Shown here: positions 12,250 through 23,417 of the stretch, piece after piece | Layout: each line of letters begins with the position of its first letter | How positions within the stretch are numbered: position 1 is the first letter of the stretch | DNA from: Aphrophora alni | Taxonomy: Eukaryota; Arthropoda; Insecta; Hemiptera; Aphrophoridae | Assembly (NCBI GenBank): GCA_963513935.1 | Contig: OY740768.1 | Span: 19,715,177 to 19,779,176 of the forward strand | Length of the DNA stretch: 64,000 nt | Direction of reading: 5' to 3' | Notes under the pieces: generated by a model | Databases searched by the model: none | Seen by the model: the letters and a program-made list of their open reading frames with translations, nothing else | Told to the model about the DNA's origin: nothing | Translations under genes and position numbers: made by a program

Positions 12250-13350
12250 CCCTGAGAATAATTTGAATTTATTTGAAATAATTGACAGTCTAAATATATT
12301 TTTTTATACTCCTAGCCAAAAGTAATTGTAAATTTCACGGTACTCACAAAACATTAAACCAATAATGTTCTCATCAGTTCGATGAGATAAATACATGGTG
12401 TAGATGTATAGCTTAAAATTCTTAAATCTTATAAAAATTGCCTCCTTTCTCTTTGACATTAAAAAGAAAATTTAAATTTAATTTTATTTATTCACTTTAC
12501 ACCCCCAAACCATCGATAAAATTTATACGAATTCTTTCAGTCTGAATTGACTGCATAGATATCAAAATTCGCCCTACGTTATTCTTATGGAAATTTGAAA
12601 TTTTCTTCTTTTCCACCACTTCCTATTTTTGGAAAATATATTTTTATTAGGAACTCCCATATACAAAGAAAATCGGTCCCAGTTACCTTTTGTATTTTTG
12701 TAGAAGCTGGTTTAAAAAGACTAAAACTTGAATATAAGTGCAAATTACTAAAATAAACTACATATAAAATTAATAGTAGAACTGGTAAAAGTATATAATC
12801 GACTCAAAACATATGTTTGTTTTTTCTGTCGTGGGCTTGTTTGGCTTCAAAATTCTGACAGGGCTTTGTTAAATTGCAGTTTAATTTCGATAAATAACTG
12901 TTAGAGACAAACAAAATGAAACAAATAATTATTTATTTATTTCTGTTTAAAAGATGACGTGGAATTAAAATTTGAAAATATTACATTTTTTGTACCAAGA
13001 TAACAATGGCAGATATGAGTTGATAACGGCAGTGTTATGATCTGCCGATCTACCATTTGTTATGCTGCCAATTTCTCAGATTTTATAGATAGGTCAATTG
13101 ATTTGTTGGTTTATTTACATATCCATAATATATAGTACAATTCTTCCACAATTATACATTATAACCTGATGTTTCGATACAAGAATTTCAACTAATACGC
13201 TTTGACTTCCTCTAAACCTTGGCTGTATATGTTTGAGTGATTCTTGGCGTGTTTCATAATAACAAGCTCAGATGTTTCTAGCCTTTTACATAGTATGGCA
13301 ATAATTGTTCACCCTCTGTTAACACTGTGGCGATTTATCTAGTAATAATT
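12250..13350. other. Unassigned AT-rich sequence
   Basis: Apart from the weak similarity of 12480-12640 to 10060-10215, nothing could be named. No long open frame and no RNA motif. Confidence 0.4.
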
Positions 13351-13354
13351 TATA

Positions 13355-13394
13355 CCTAACCTAACGTAACCTAACCTAACCTAACGTAACCTAA
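13355..13394 (+). repeat. Interstitial telomere-like (CCTAA)n tract
   Basis: Eight consecutive pentamers: six CCTAA and two CGTAA variants (units 3 and 7). TTAGG is the telomere repeat of most insects and many other arthropods. A short interstitial run may mark old break repair or be a chance microsatellite. Confidence 0.85.
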
Positions 13395-14455
13395 TCCTTA
13401 ATATTAGCTAATTCCTAACAGCAGCTAACAAAAAATGTTATAAAAAAATTGTTATAAGTGTATGTAAAAATTTTAATCTAATCAAATCCGAGCTTACATC
13501 TGATAATACACATATGTAAAAGAAGATATTTATTTGTCTAATTTAAATAAAAATAACCCTATTCACATAATTTCAATTTATTATTGGATATTAATTACAA
13601 TTTTTTAAGTACTTATTACAATTTAACTAACATTTACTATTACATTTAATAATCAAAATTCATTGTATCTTGTTACGTCAGGTTTATGAATTGGCTCTTC
13701 TGCTTTGTGTACTCAACCAGATATATTCCTAACCCATATCAACCTAAAACTAAATTCATTGGTATTCCATTGGTCTTTTAGCACAATTGAACTATAACTC
13801 GGTTTTATACCCCAAACCTCGTGTAAACGAAATCACCATCGCTTATTCTACTTACTTACTAAAATGACGTATGCATCTTTAGAAATCTAACTGTAACAAG
13901 TCCCAAGACTGTAGGAGTTTCAACAATTTAGAAGAAGTATACCTTTATCAAAAATCTCGTTCGTATTCTTCAATTTAAATTGCTCTGATTCTTTTCCTAT
14001 TTGAACCAACAGTTTTTTTTAATGAGATATTAATTTTGTAAATTTTAAAACTTTCTTTATTAAAAATTTGGGCAAAAGTAAACTCTTAAACATGATTTAT
14101 TTTTTAAATTGTACAACTAGTATGAATTCAAGTAATATTACGTCTCTAAATAAAAAAAATAAAGAGACATTAGGGACTTTTGGTAGGCTTGTGTTGTTTT
14201 TGTACTGCTACCTGTAATGCCGAAACTGTACGTACAATCACGAACAGTTCACCAGTGTATCATCACCGTTTTTGGACTTTGTGTGTGATTGTTGGTGTGG
14301 TTTATCATGATGACGTTTGTATAGCCTTAGTTATTTAGAGATACCTTGCCTAGTTTTAGCTCTCCGTTCTTCTGTTATGTTTAGTTTTAATTCCCAACAC
14401 TTCTATCGGATACTAGGATATGTTGCCCCTTTTTATATGTGCTATAGTACTTTTT
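13395..14455. other. Unassigned AT-rich sequence
   Basis: Nothing recognised. Short plus-strand open frames near 14317 run into the family A copy and show no coding motif. Confidence 0.45.
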
Positions 14456-14458
14456 CTT

Positions 14459-14710
14459 GTTGTTTAAATACTAAAAACCTCTCAGTGAACATCACATTAT
14501 CAAAAAAATATAATAAAATCCTAAAATAAAGACTCCTAACCCTGAAATACTCTAATGACGTCAGTATCATAAAATAACAAAAGTTAGTCAAGAAAAACCA
14601 AACCAGAAACACAAAGAGATGAAACAAAGACAAAAATACAAGAAAAAAGTGTAGATCAACCGGGATAACTGGGGATTGCCAAAACCGTATTCACTATAGT
14701 GAGCCTCTGA
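14459..14710 (+). repeat. Dispersed repeat family A, copy 4
   Basis: Contains AAAAACCTCTCAGTGAACAT, AAAGACTCCTAACCCTGAAA, TACTCTAATGACGTCAG, GTTAGTCAAGAAAAACC, GTGTAGATCAACCGGGAT, TGGGGATTGCCA and CGTATTCACTATAGTGAG. The 3' half is well preserved. Confidence 0.75.
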
Positions 14711-15109
14711 AATGTCTATGATAGTCTTAAGTTTCCACTTAAAGACGTAACTTGATCTATGTACTCTCGAAACGCATAATGTATTAGATTATCTATATTT
14801 ATATAAAAAGGATAAAAAATATCCTAATAAACTATCAATAATACAGAAATATACTTCTTATCATTTAATGAGCAAAAATATCAGTATTCCCCAAACCATT
14901 TTTTTTTTCTTTTTCTTTTTTTACGTACATGTACAGCCCTAACCTAATCAACTTTTCTTTACTTACATGTTGAACAGTAACATCTACAGACAAATCATAA
15001 CTAATATTACTTTTGTTTTGTTCAAGAAAGTTTGTGTATTATTTTTTACATTATTTATTTTGGCGATGTTTTTTATGTTTTAAAAACATCTTTTTCGTGT
15101 TGTCTTTTT

Positions 15110-15255
15110 AGAGAGGTTAGATTCCTCTCTTTCATCATTATTGTCGTGACTCCTTGACCAACTCTTGTTCTCTTCTGATCCTGGTACTATTAGACTATTC
15201 GCTAGTTAGGAGGTCTTTATTTTACTCTTTTTTCTCTTTCTTTTTTAAAGCAATG
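15110..15255 (-). repeat. Dispersed repeat family A, copy 5 (inverted, 5' half)
   Basis: The complement of the family A body: TTGACCAACTCTTGTTCTCT, TTCTGATCCTGGTACTATTA, TAGTTAGGAGGTCTTTATTT and a decayed head at TTTTTTAAAGCAATG. One of only three minus-strand copies. Confidence 0.7.
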
Positions 15256-15259
15256 TAAA

Positions 15260-16220
15260 TATTTTTTTTCTCTAACTTTAAATAAACGAAAAACAACTGC
15301 AAAAAACTAAAATACTTAATATCGCATAGTGATCCACTCTCTGCGATTGATATTATAAGCTGTACAGCCAAAACCTATAAAGAATTGAAAATGTTTGGAG
15401 TCATGTGGCAGTCATTAATGGAAACCCATTTTGATCACTAATGGAAACAAACTCTAGGGCAGCCCTAATACATATTCTAATATACCTTAACACATGACAA
15501 GTCATTTCAAACATTAATAACGATTCAGTTTTACTTATTGGTTAAATCAACTATAGTTTAACAAAATATCCTAAAACAAAATTACACGCCTATATCGCTT
15601 AGTAGTCCATTACCTACAGTTGGCAAAAATCTATACAGCTCAGACTCATAAAATATTTTTAACGATTCGACTTGTTTAGTCAGCCCCCATATTTATTTAT
15701 TTTAAAATGAAACAAACTTATACAAAATATAGCATTCTTGATTTAAGTAACAGACATCAGACCTCTATAAATTTTAGAATTTTATATTTATATACTTACG
15801 ATTAAGCTTTGAAAATAAATTTATTTCATTCTCACGTATATACAATTTGTATTTAACACTGTTTCCGACAGTTATTTATTGACAGATTTCAACACGACTT
15901 GTATTAATGAGTTCAATGTTATTGTATCACAGTATTACCATATAATTATTATTCAAATAATATTTACATAACAGAAGAGAGTATTTCCGTATAGTCATGG
16001 TTAATAAATTTATTTATATAACCAAAAAAGTCAAGGATCATTTTACATGAACTCTACGTTTAAATTTGTTTTGTTAAAATGTGTTTCTTTCCAAAACAAA
16101 ATAATTAATAAATTCTATTTATGAAGAGTTCTTGCTATTCTTGTTTTAAAATTATTAGATAATGTTAAATTGAAATGAAACTTCACATTAATAAAATTAA
16201 TAAAAACATAATTTCTCACA
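15260..16220. other. AT-rich sequence with a weak local duplication
   Basis: 15295-15375 and 15570-15660 share the order AAAATA.TTAATATCGCxTAGT, CCA.TxxCTxCxxTTG and TATACAGCTCAG/GCTGTACAGCC-like words, suggesting a decayed duplicate. 15900-16010 resembles 4440-4540. No gene. Confidence 0.3.
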
Positions 16221-16225
16221 ATCGC

Positions 16226-16380
16226 GTTTATTAAATCAAACGCGTTTCAATGACAATCTCGTCATCTTCAGTAAAACTAGAGCTATAATAATCAAATTAT
16301 AACTTACGCAATTATAGCTCGTTATTTTAGCTCACTGAAGATGGAAAAATTGTCGTTGAAATGCGTTTGATTTAATAAAG
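16226..16380. repeat. Foldback element with two opposed CTGAAGA...GAAA hairpins
   Basis: Two arms of about 47 bp (16226-16272 and 16333-16380) are inverted copies sharing AATCAAACGC-TTTCAA-GACAAT and CATCTTCAGT. They surround a 60-bp centre that itself contains the palindrome GAGCTATAAT (16280) / ATTATAGCTC (16311). Reading outward from the centre, each arm gives CTGAAGATG, a short stem-loop, then TTGAAA and CGCGTTTGATTTAAT (left) or TGCGTTTGATTTAAT (right). CTGANGA-stem-GAAA is the core order of hammerhead ribozymes, which are known from Penelope-like retroelements. I infer only resemblance. Confidence 0.75.
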
Positions 16381-16384
16381 GTAT

Positions 16385-17105
16385 TTATGTGTAATTTTAA
16401 TTGTTTCATTTTAATTTAAAACAAGTCAAGCTCAATATTTACTTACAGATAATGATAGATTGTTCTTATTATTGGTATAGTTTATGAAAAATTTAACTGA
16501 AAAAAGTCAAAGATAATACACCGTCAAAAAGCGCACATAATTGACAAATTGATGGCTCATATATAAGGCGATAGGACATTCACATCAGCCAGCCCAATTT
16601 AGAAATAGCCATTAGAGTTTACATTAATAAAAACTTAATAATATTATAAAATTAAATTTATTTAACAACACAAATAACAGAAGGTGTATAGAATGTGTCT
16701 ACTTTCATAACGCGACAAAAGTTTTTACACAATAATTAATTACAAAATGTATTGCTGTTGAGTCAAAAGCACTCCCTTGTGCGACACGATACCCTTAAAG
16801 ATAAATTCAAAACCAATTTTTTTTTCCCGCTCATCAAACTTCCCAAATTACAAAATATTTTGGATAACGTAAAACTTTGAAAAGAAGACATGTTAAAAAA
16901 TATTTATGTTCATGATCAGGTGTTTTAACAATAAATCCAATTTATCCCTTTAGATTTTTCCAAATTTTATTTACACCTTTCATTTTTGTCCTTTGATATA
17001 TTTTATATAGTCAACTATTTTAATATTTAATCTTGTCACATTTAATATTTTAGTTTCATACTTTAGATCACATATTTAAGTATCACATATTTAGATATTA
17101 CGAAG
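16385..17105. other. Unassigned AT-rich sequence
   Basis: Nothing recognised between the foldback and the more complex stretch that follows. Confidence 0.45.
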
Positions 17106-18060
17106 CAGACGATATCGAATTCAAAAGTATGTATTTATTCATCCACTATAGACTTCTTAAAATTGCATCTCATATATATATATATTATAACGAAACAGAG
17201 GGCTCCCAAAAGGTCAGTGCTCGGCAGGCCATAAATTGTAAAGAGTTGAAAGGGTTGACAGCTAGAAAAACTATTCTAACATTAGTCACAGATCTCAAGA
17301 AGTCAAATAAACTATTCCAAAAGTCAATGCCTTCAACTGAATATGTTTGAAATGGACCAATGAAATAAATTGCGTCAGTCTCGAAATAACGTACAAGATT
17401 TAAAATAAGCCAATGAAGGAAGAGGATCGGAAGAAAGCATTTGAAATTAGAACTGATAAATAGGGGTGGAAGAGAGGCGCACGGGGTTCTTTCTTTTTGG
17501 TTGTTACTGATTGAAGGAGGGAATTCCGGAGCAAGTGTTTCTTTAGTAGAAAAGAAGATCGTTGAGAAAGATTTAGCCGAAATCACAAGTCAAAATAAAA
17601 TAGTATCTGGGTCGTTTTTTTTGTATAAGTATTATCTCCGAAGAATAGTTTAAAAGATAATCGTCGTTATAAGTTTAAAAGTAATCGTCGTCATAGAAGT
17701 GTGTGATAAATTTGCGTCGTTATAAAAGTGTTTGAACAGGAATATTAATACAATAAATTAAAGTAATCGTCGTCACGAAAGTGAGTGAGAAATAAGTGTA
17801 AGAAGAAAAGAAGATTCGTCGATAAGATCAAGGCAAATCGATCCATCCACTGGCAGTCTACACGGGAACCACGTGCACGGAACCAGGAACATCGGAGCAG
17901 TGATAAAAATTCCAAGCGATAAGTAAAAATTAATGGACAATCTCAATTAAATAAACTACCACCAAATTCTATTTTATATGTAAATTATAGTCACCAAAGA
18001 ACCTCACGAACCCGTAAAGAGAAAATAAATAAAAATTTAATAAAATAATACATTTCAGTT
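17106..18060 (+). other. Complex sequence, possible retroelement leader or LTR region
   Basis: This stretch is less AT-simple than its surroundings and has overlapping open frames on both strands (17129-17350 and 17441-17653 plus; 17185-17586 minus, 133 codons), none with a motif I recognise. From 17655 a word AATCGTCGT-TATAA/CATA recurs four to five times (TAATCGTCGTTATAAG, GTAATCGTCGTCATAG, TTGCGTCGTTATAAAAG, TAATCGTCGTCACGAAAG). Several AATAAA signals lie at 17990-18060. A retroelement leader with tandem repeats would fit, but no primer-binding site or gag motif was seen, so the class is open. Confidence 0.25.
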
Positions 18061-18338
18061 AGCCGGAGCATTTTATAATAATAAATTAAAAGTAAAAATT
18101 TTAAATGTAAAAATATGATGCACTCTTATTTCTTTATTTAGGTTAAGACATGGTAGAATTATAATTTTATTTTAACTATGTACTTAGAATAAGTAGTTGG
18201 TTAAGACGTTAGTGTATAAATATAAAATGCATCAGATTTGGACAATAATTGATTTATATTGTAAAAGATTTTAAAACTCAATGTTATGAATAATTAAAGA
18301 AACAACTTAAATTCTAATAATTGTGGAAGTAAAATTTG

Positions 18339-18343
<5 letters not shown>

Positions 18344-18383
<40 letters not shown>
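18344..18383. repeat. (TA)n microsatellite
   Basis: About twenty uninterrupted TA units. Confidence 0.95.
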
Positions 18384-18387
<4 letters not shown>

Positions 18388-18536
18388 TTTTTGTTGTACC
18401 GATTTGTGTAACCAAATGAAGTTTACAACCGATTCCTTGTACGTCGTGTCATCTTGTTATCAGTTTCTATTTATTTAAGCTATTAGGGTAGTTTGTGTGT
18501 TTTTGTTTTTGTTTTTGTTTTTTTTTGTTTTTTTTT

Positions 18537-18757
18537 ACGCAAATAATCATCGCCTTGAATAAATTGAGAATACATTAGAAGCCCCTAGCTCTTGAATATT
18601 GTAATAGTGTTAGGGTCGGAAGAAAACAAGTGTTGGTCAAAAGAGACGTCATAGAAAACATGAAAGAAGCAGACCTAATCCACAATTAGATGAAGAAAGG
18701 TCTAACTAGAGTACGTTGAGAATGCAACAAACCATCCTCACTATAAGCGACCTCCTG
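18537..18757 (+). repeat. Dispersed repeat family A, copy 6
   Basis: Head remnant AATCATCGCCTTGAAT, then GAAGCCCCTAGCTCTTGAAT, GTGTTAGGGTCGGAAGAAAA, GTGTTGGTCAAAAGAGACGT, CAATTAGATGAAGAAAGGT, ATCCTCACTATAAGCGACC. The order of blocks is complete. Confidence 0.75.
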
Positions 18758-18779
18758 ATAGGGCTATTCAAGTTGATAG

Positions 18780-19310
18780 TATTTTTAAGAAAATGATATT
18801 ACGTTTTACCGCCAGTAATTTTAAATAGTTTGAAGCTCTTGTAATGCAAAACAGGCTCCACCAATGAAATAACCACCAAGTCTTAGCTAAATCACGTGTT
18901 TATAATGATTTAACACATTGAATATTCCTTTTGCAGTATAAAAATATTAAATTTCAGATAGTAAGCAACTCATGTTAGGAGACTTGGTATAAATTAATCG
19001 ATTATACAGTTAAATTAAGAATCTATAAACAACGTTTATGCATATTTAATACGACAATGTTTCCATTTATTTAACCACTAAAATCTCAATATCGTGATCG
19101 CAATGGCTTAACATTATTAAAACGAAAAAGAAGAGTTAGAGTATAAACTTCATTTGCTCCCAAAATCTATATGACCAAAATGTATAAAAATTAGGTGTCA
19201 TTTTTTGTCAATCGGTATAAAGTTTATGAACATGTTTTACGATTAGCTGACACTTTCTACATTAATACTATAAGATAAAAATAGTAACTTTCCTATAATC
19301 TTAGGTAATG
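18780..19310. other. Unassigned AT-rich sequence
   Basis: Nothing recognised. Confidence 0.45.
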
Positions 19311-19312
19311 TA

Positions 19313-19372
19313 CAAACCTTAAAAATCTGCAAAGCACATTCTACGATTCATCCACGTATTCTCAATCCCTTT
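19313..19372 (+). repeat. Dispersed repeat family D, copy 4 (partial)
   Basis: GTACAAACCTTAAAAATCTG followed by CAAAGCACATTCTACG and ATCCACGTA parallels CACAAACCTTAAAAATCTG-CAAGGCATACTCCGAG-CCCACGTA in the copy at 31560. It is truncated soon after and followed at about 110 bp by family A copy 7. Confidence 0.6.
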
Positions 19373-19480
19373 AAATTAAAATATTTCTTAAAAAGTAATT
19401 TTCCTAATAAAATCTGATGAGGTAAATTTTGTAGGTTTTCTTAATGCAAAAAAATATAGCGATCAACTTCGTATTTAAAA

Positions 19481-19635
19481 AAGAAAAAGGACTAAACTTT
19501 TTACGTCAGAGTTGGAAGGGAAAATATTTGCTTAAAAGTGATCTTATAAAAAGATATAACCCAAGACTAGTTAAAGAACTATATCCAGCTAGGAACCTAG
19601 AGATTGTCTAACATGTACTCACAATACAGATATGA
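19481..19635 (+). repeat. Dispersed repeat family A, copy 7 (partial)
   Basis: Body only: ACGTCAGAGTTGGAAGGG, GATATAACCCAAGACTAGTT, CAGCTAGGAACCTAGAGATT, GTACTCACAATACAGATATG. The head hairpin is missing. Confidence 0.65.
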
Positions 19636-19639
19636 GGTG

Positions 19640-20184
19640 CTTTATTGAAGCGCAAACAATGCTTTTGTATTTAGTTGACAATAACTAATTGCAGGGATGA
19701 AAACAGTTTCAAAACAAAGTAACGTAAAAAATCTGTCTTAAATATAAACGTAATCTGTTAGAATTTACATAAACAATAAATCCAGACACCTCAATTTTAA
19801 ATTATTAATTCTAAATTGTGTATAATATTTTTCTAGGTTCCACAATAAAATTGTGTAAATGCCTTTAAGTGATTAGAACAACGGAGAAACCTGCACGAAA
19901 CCGTTGTTGTAATCACCAGAAAATCGGTGCAGATCTTGTAGAATTTAGAGATGAATATGAAGATCGGACGTCCATGAATTTTTTTTTTTTACCGGATTAG
20001 TTGTTAGATTTGTTTAAATAAAAAAATGTTTCAACACAATGTATATAGTCAGGAGTTTCACATTGAGATGAGTTGGTGCAACTAAATAATTATCACCATC
20101 AAACCACACAATACATGGTGATAAGTGACTCTATAATAAAGTTTTCTGCGAAACTTCATCCATCCTACACTTTCCTGTCTGTAA
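19640..20184. other. Unassigned AT-rich sequence
   Basis: Nothing clear. The last 100 bp may be a decayed upstream part of the family B copy that follows. Confidence 0.35.
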
Positions 20185-20425
20185 ACACAATTGTAACTTA
20201 CAACATAACAAAAGTAACATTTCACTTTCATTTCTTCCTCGCTCCCGCGGGATATAGTAACGTATTTCATTCCTCGAAGAAGTTTCTGATTTATGTTCAC
20301 TAACAGATTGAAATATTTGGTCATCTATGGAGAGTTTCCTCCGTGACTCTGAGCCTTCTGGAGAAATGTTTACGATTGTATTTAAAAACAACTCGTAAGT
20401 CAACAAACAATAACAGTTTCAGTTA
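20185..20425 (+). repeat. Dispersed repeat family B, copy 4
   Basis: ACACAATTGTAACTTACAAC, ATAACAAAAGTAACATTTCA, CCGCGGGATATAGTAACGTA, TTTCATTCCTCGAAGAAG, GATTGAAATATTTGGTCATC, GAGAGTTTCCTCCGTGACTC and CTCGTAAGTCAACAAACAA follow the B order. Open frames on both strands here are unremarkable. Family A copy 8 follows after about 195 bp, the same B-then-A order as at 11.3-12.2 kb. Confidence 0.7.
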
Positions 20426-20619
20426 TAAAAGCTTTAAAAAAATAGTTATTTATACAATTTTAGATTGTGTTTGAATAACATAATTATAATTACAAACAAA
20501 ATTGTTGTAATTAGTAGCCTAACTTCAATCAAAATTATTGGGTCGTCTTGTTATGAGAATTTTGATATCTTAGCACAACTTGTGATTTTATTCTACAAGC
20601 ATAGTACTTTTTTATTATG

Positions 20620-20828
20620 GTTTAAAGGCGAAAAGCCATTTTTGTCAAAATCGCTTTAACAAAAACAGAGCATAGAGATCCCTACCCCTCGAACAATGTA
20701 ATAACGTCAGAGTCTGTAGAGAAGAAGAGGATCGTGAGAGATGTGATAGGGGATCTAACCCAAGACTAGTTGAAGAATTGTGTAGATCTAGTTAGGATAT
20801 CTGGGGATAGCCGCACCAGTAATCAACA
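20620..20828 (+). repeat. Dispersed repeat family A, copy 8
   Basis: Head GGTTTAAAGGCGAAAAGCC, then GATCCCTACCCCTCGAACAA, TAACGTCAGAGTCTGTAGAG, GATCTAACCCAAGACTAGTT, TGTAGATCTAGTTAGGATAT, CTGGGGATAGCCGCACCAGT. Confidence 0.75.
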
Positions 20829-20839
20829 TAAATAATAGT

Positions 20840-22479
20840 AAGACTAGGTATTCAACGAAATCGCTATCGTATATCTTGCTAAGTATGCTGTTTTATAAAT
20901 GATACTTTGACTAATCACAAACTTTATAAAATTTCTTGTCCTTTGAAATCGCAATAAATATTATGGAGAATTTATAGTTTCTGTAAATCATGTTAGTTAA
21001 ATTCGCTGAATATTTAATCAAATTCTTATTTATGTTGGAGAAAACATTCATGATAATGTTAAGTATATCGTAATATGTACAACTTAATATCTTCTCAAAC
21101 GCTAAAGCCAAGCGTTGTAGGAAATATGAAACGTTTGTAAACCACAATTATTCTTGAATCCCTGGGGAAACTAAACTTCCGGCAATTCGAAATAAAGTTA
21201 GAAATAAAAGTGTCCTTTCTTTATCGGAAAGTAGATGAATTTGTTGTATTTAAGTTAGAGGTAAACATTAATTTCAATTACATTTATATTTGTTTATAAA
21301 TACCTTTCGGCAATTGTATTTTTTTTTTATTTTAAAATTATCTATAATGATCTAATCATTTTAGCAAGAATACATCAAGATCTTAAAATTGCAATTTTTT
21401 AAATATTCTAAGTCAAATTGGGTACTGAAAACTTTATTTTTAAGAAAAAAAAATTATAGTTCTTTACCACATTAAAAATATTCTCCTGAAATTTTGTTAT
21501 TTTATCTACAGAAGTGTGAAAATGTGCACACTCTAGAGGTCACATATATATACTTTCCACTTATATTTGACACGTGCCAAAATAAATATTTGGGGAGGAC
21601 AATTACTAAGTTTTTATTTTTCTTTTATTGGCTATTAACTCTGAGGTTATTTCTCACAAAATTAATAACAAATAAGCACTCTTGATTAAAACAAATGCCT
21701 AAATCTCATACAAGAATTATTATAATTACAAAATATTTGGTTAGATATGTTATTTATTTCGATTTCCTCTAACTTTCGGTGATAACAATTACAATTTCAC
21801 TCTTATTACGTTTGACATTTAATTTTTTATAGCACAGGCTTAAAACGTCAGTTATTTTGACATATAGGTAACTTGTGGGCTTCAAATAAATTTTTATAAA
21901 GAGACATTATTTCTCAATTTTTATCGAAGATAATTTCCTTGCTGTGGTGTATTTCCTGAAGTATATAAATATATTATACAAAATACTTCAAGATAAATGT
22001 CCCAAAATTTGAGACAAAGTCCCTTTAATCAAAATATTAAGATTTTTAGTAAACTTTATCTCTAAACTCTTTCCTAAAAACGTTATAGCAAAAAAATATA
22101 TATTCTAACTTCGATTTATTTAAATCATTATTTTGATTTAATTTCACTTTCTCCTAAAATTACCGAATTAAAACATAACCTAATAATAGATATTTGCCAA
22201 ATCATAATTAAAGATAATAATTGAACCTGTATACATAACTGAATTTTATTAAATCAATAATGTATTTAATTTTTTTTCTTTAAACAACAATTATTTCAAT
22301 TAGAATAGAATAAACCTCTGCTTACTGAAATAAATTTTCCAACCTTATAAATGTATAAATAGCGTTTAAATAATCACTATTATCTAAAACGTACTCACAA
22401 TAACCCTGTTAAAAACTTATGATAAACACATTATACTATACGTTTGAGTGATCAAGATCGTTATTTAATCATGACACAA
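20840..22479. other. Unassigned AT-rich sequence
   Basis: No gene, repeat family or RNA motif could be supported. Open frames at 20911-21147 (minus) and 21494-21685 (plus) have no coding signature. Confidence 0.45.
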
Positions 22480-22523
22480 AATGATGATGATGATGATGAT
22501 AATAATAATAATAATAATAATAA
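22480..22523 (+). repeat. (GAT)n-(AAT)n trinucleotide microsatellite
   Basis: Six GAT-phase units followed by eight AAT/TAA-phase units. Confidence 0.95.
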
Positions 22524-22999
22524 ATTTTAAAATTATAAAACGTTAATTGGGAATATTTCTAAAGGAATGTTGCAATAAAACAATGTAACCTACAGTATTG
22601 TTCTCCAGGGGTAGATCCGTTTCATAGCTATATATATATTATTCAATTATTTATAAAAAGCTGATGAATATTTATAGATTATTGAATTAGCTCATCTGTT
22701 TATATTTACATTGATATCAAAAGATTAAAACAGGATAATCATTGTTGAGACATTGTTTATTATATTAGAATAAAATTAATCTTCTGTTGAATATGCCACT
22801 TATATAATATAGGGCTATTTATACGGATACTTCAAACAGTAGTAAGTAGTACTTCAAACTTATAATACGGATAGTAGATCAGTTGTTAAATGAATAAAGG
22901 CGCCGATTTCCTCATAGGCTATACTAATTTAGTAACTATTCAGTGATCTGCACCAACAAAAATATAATTAGATTTACAAAGTACAATAAAGTAAAACTA

Positions 23000-23290
23000 C
23001 ACCTCATTAAGCAAATTTAAGGTTTAAAATATGAAAAATGACATTAAATCAGTCTCACACAATGTACAAAAAAGGTCTACACCAATTTTAAATGGCTGCG
23101 TCCGCCATTTTGAATTTTTTCGGTGATTTTATATTTTTAATGTTTACTTTTTGGAATTGTCCCGTATGTTACAGGCCAAAAACTACTCGTTTGCTAAATT
23201 TCAAGTTTATCTCTCATCTAGAAGTCGATATGAATTTGTATAGATAAGTAAGTGAGTTAAATAAATCACATGAACACTGTGGTGATTATA
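23000..23290 (+). other. Probable old transposon 3' part flanking the satellite element
   Basis: Contains TGTTACAGGCCAAAAACTAC, GCTAAATTTCAAGTTTATC, CATCTAGAAG and a tail with GATAAGTAAGTGAG. This 'compare with AAATTTCAAGTTT...GAAG...(AGTG)n' wording resembles ends of common insect dispersed elements. An AAGTGAGTGAGTGAGTC tract also appears just beyond the right end of the satellite element (28043-28058). The satellite element may have inserted into such a tail. Confidence 0.3.
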
Positions 23291-23360
23291 ATGAACAAGG
23301 ATAAACCCCTAACCATAAAATAACACAACTACACAAAACTGTATAATGCGTTTATATTAC
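23291..23360 (-). repeat. Left terminal inverted repeat of the satellite element
   Basis: Reverse complement of 27973-28042 apart from three substitutions. It includes CAAAACTGTATAATGCGTTT, where the internal units change from CATTGTACG to CATTATACAG. Confidence 0.9.
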
Positions 23361-23417
23361 CGTACGTACATTTCGATAGCTCTGCTATCATCTTCATAGG
23401 TACCCTACACACATCCT
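23345..23417 (-). repeat. Single inverted satellite unit at the left end
   Basis: Read on the minus strand it is one 75-bp-type unit with GATAGC-AGA-GCTATC, the only copy in which this six-base-pair stem is perfect. It also has GTACGTACGG, seen in only a few forward units, and TATGAAGA where the others have CTGAAGA. With the first forward unit it makes a large palindrome centred near 23418. It is plausibly the oldest or least homogenised copy. Confidence 0.85.

Noticed and set aside
22480..22523. CRISPR-like or coding meaning for the GAT/AAT run
   Set aside because: It is a plain trinucleotide microsatellite. No repeat-spacer structure occurs anywhere in the window, and the sequence is eukaryotic in character.
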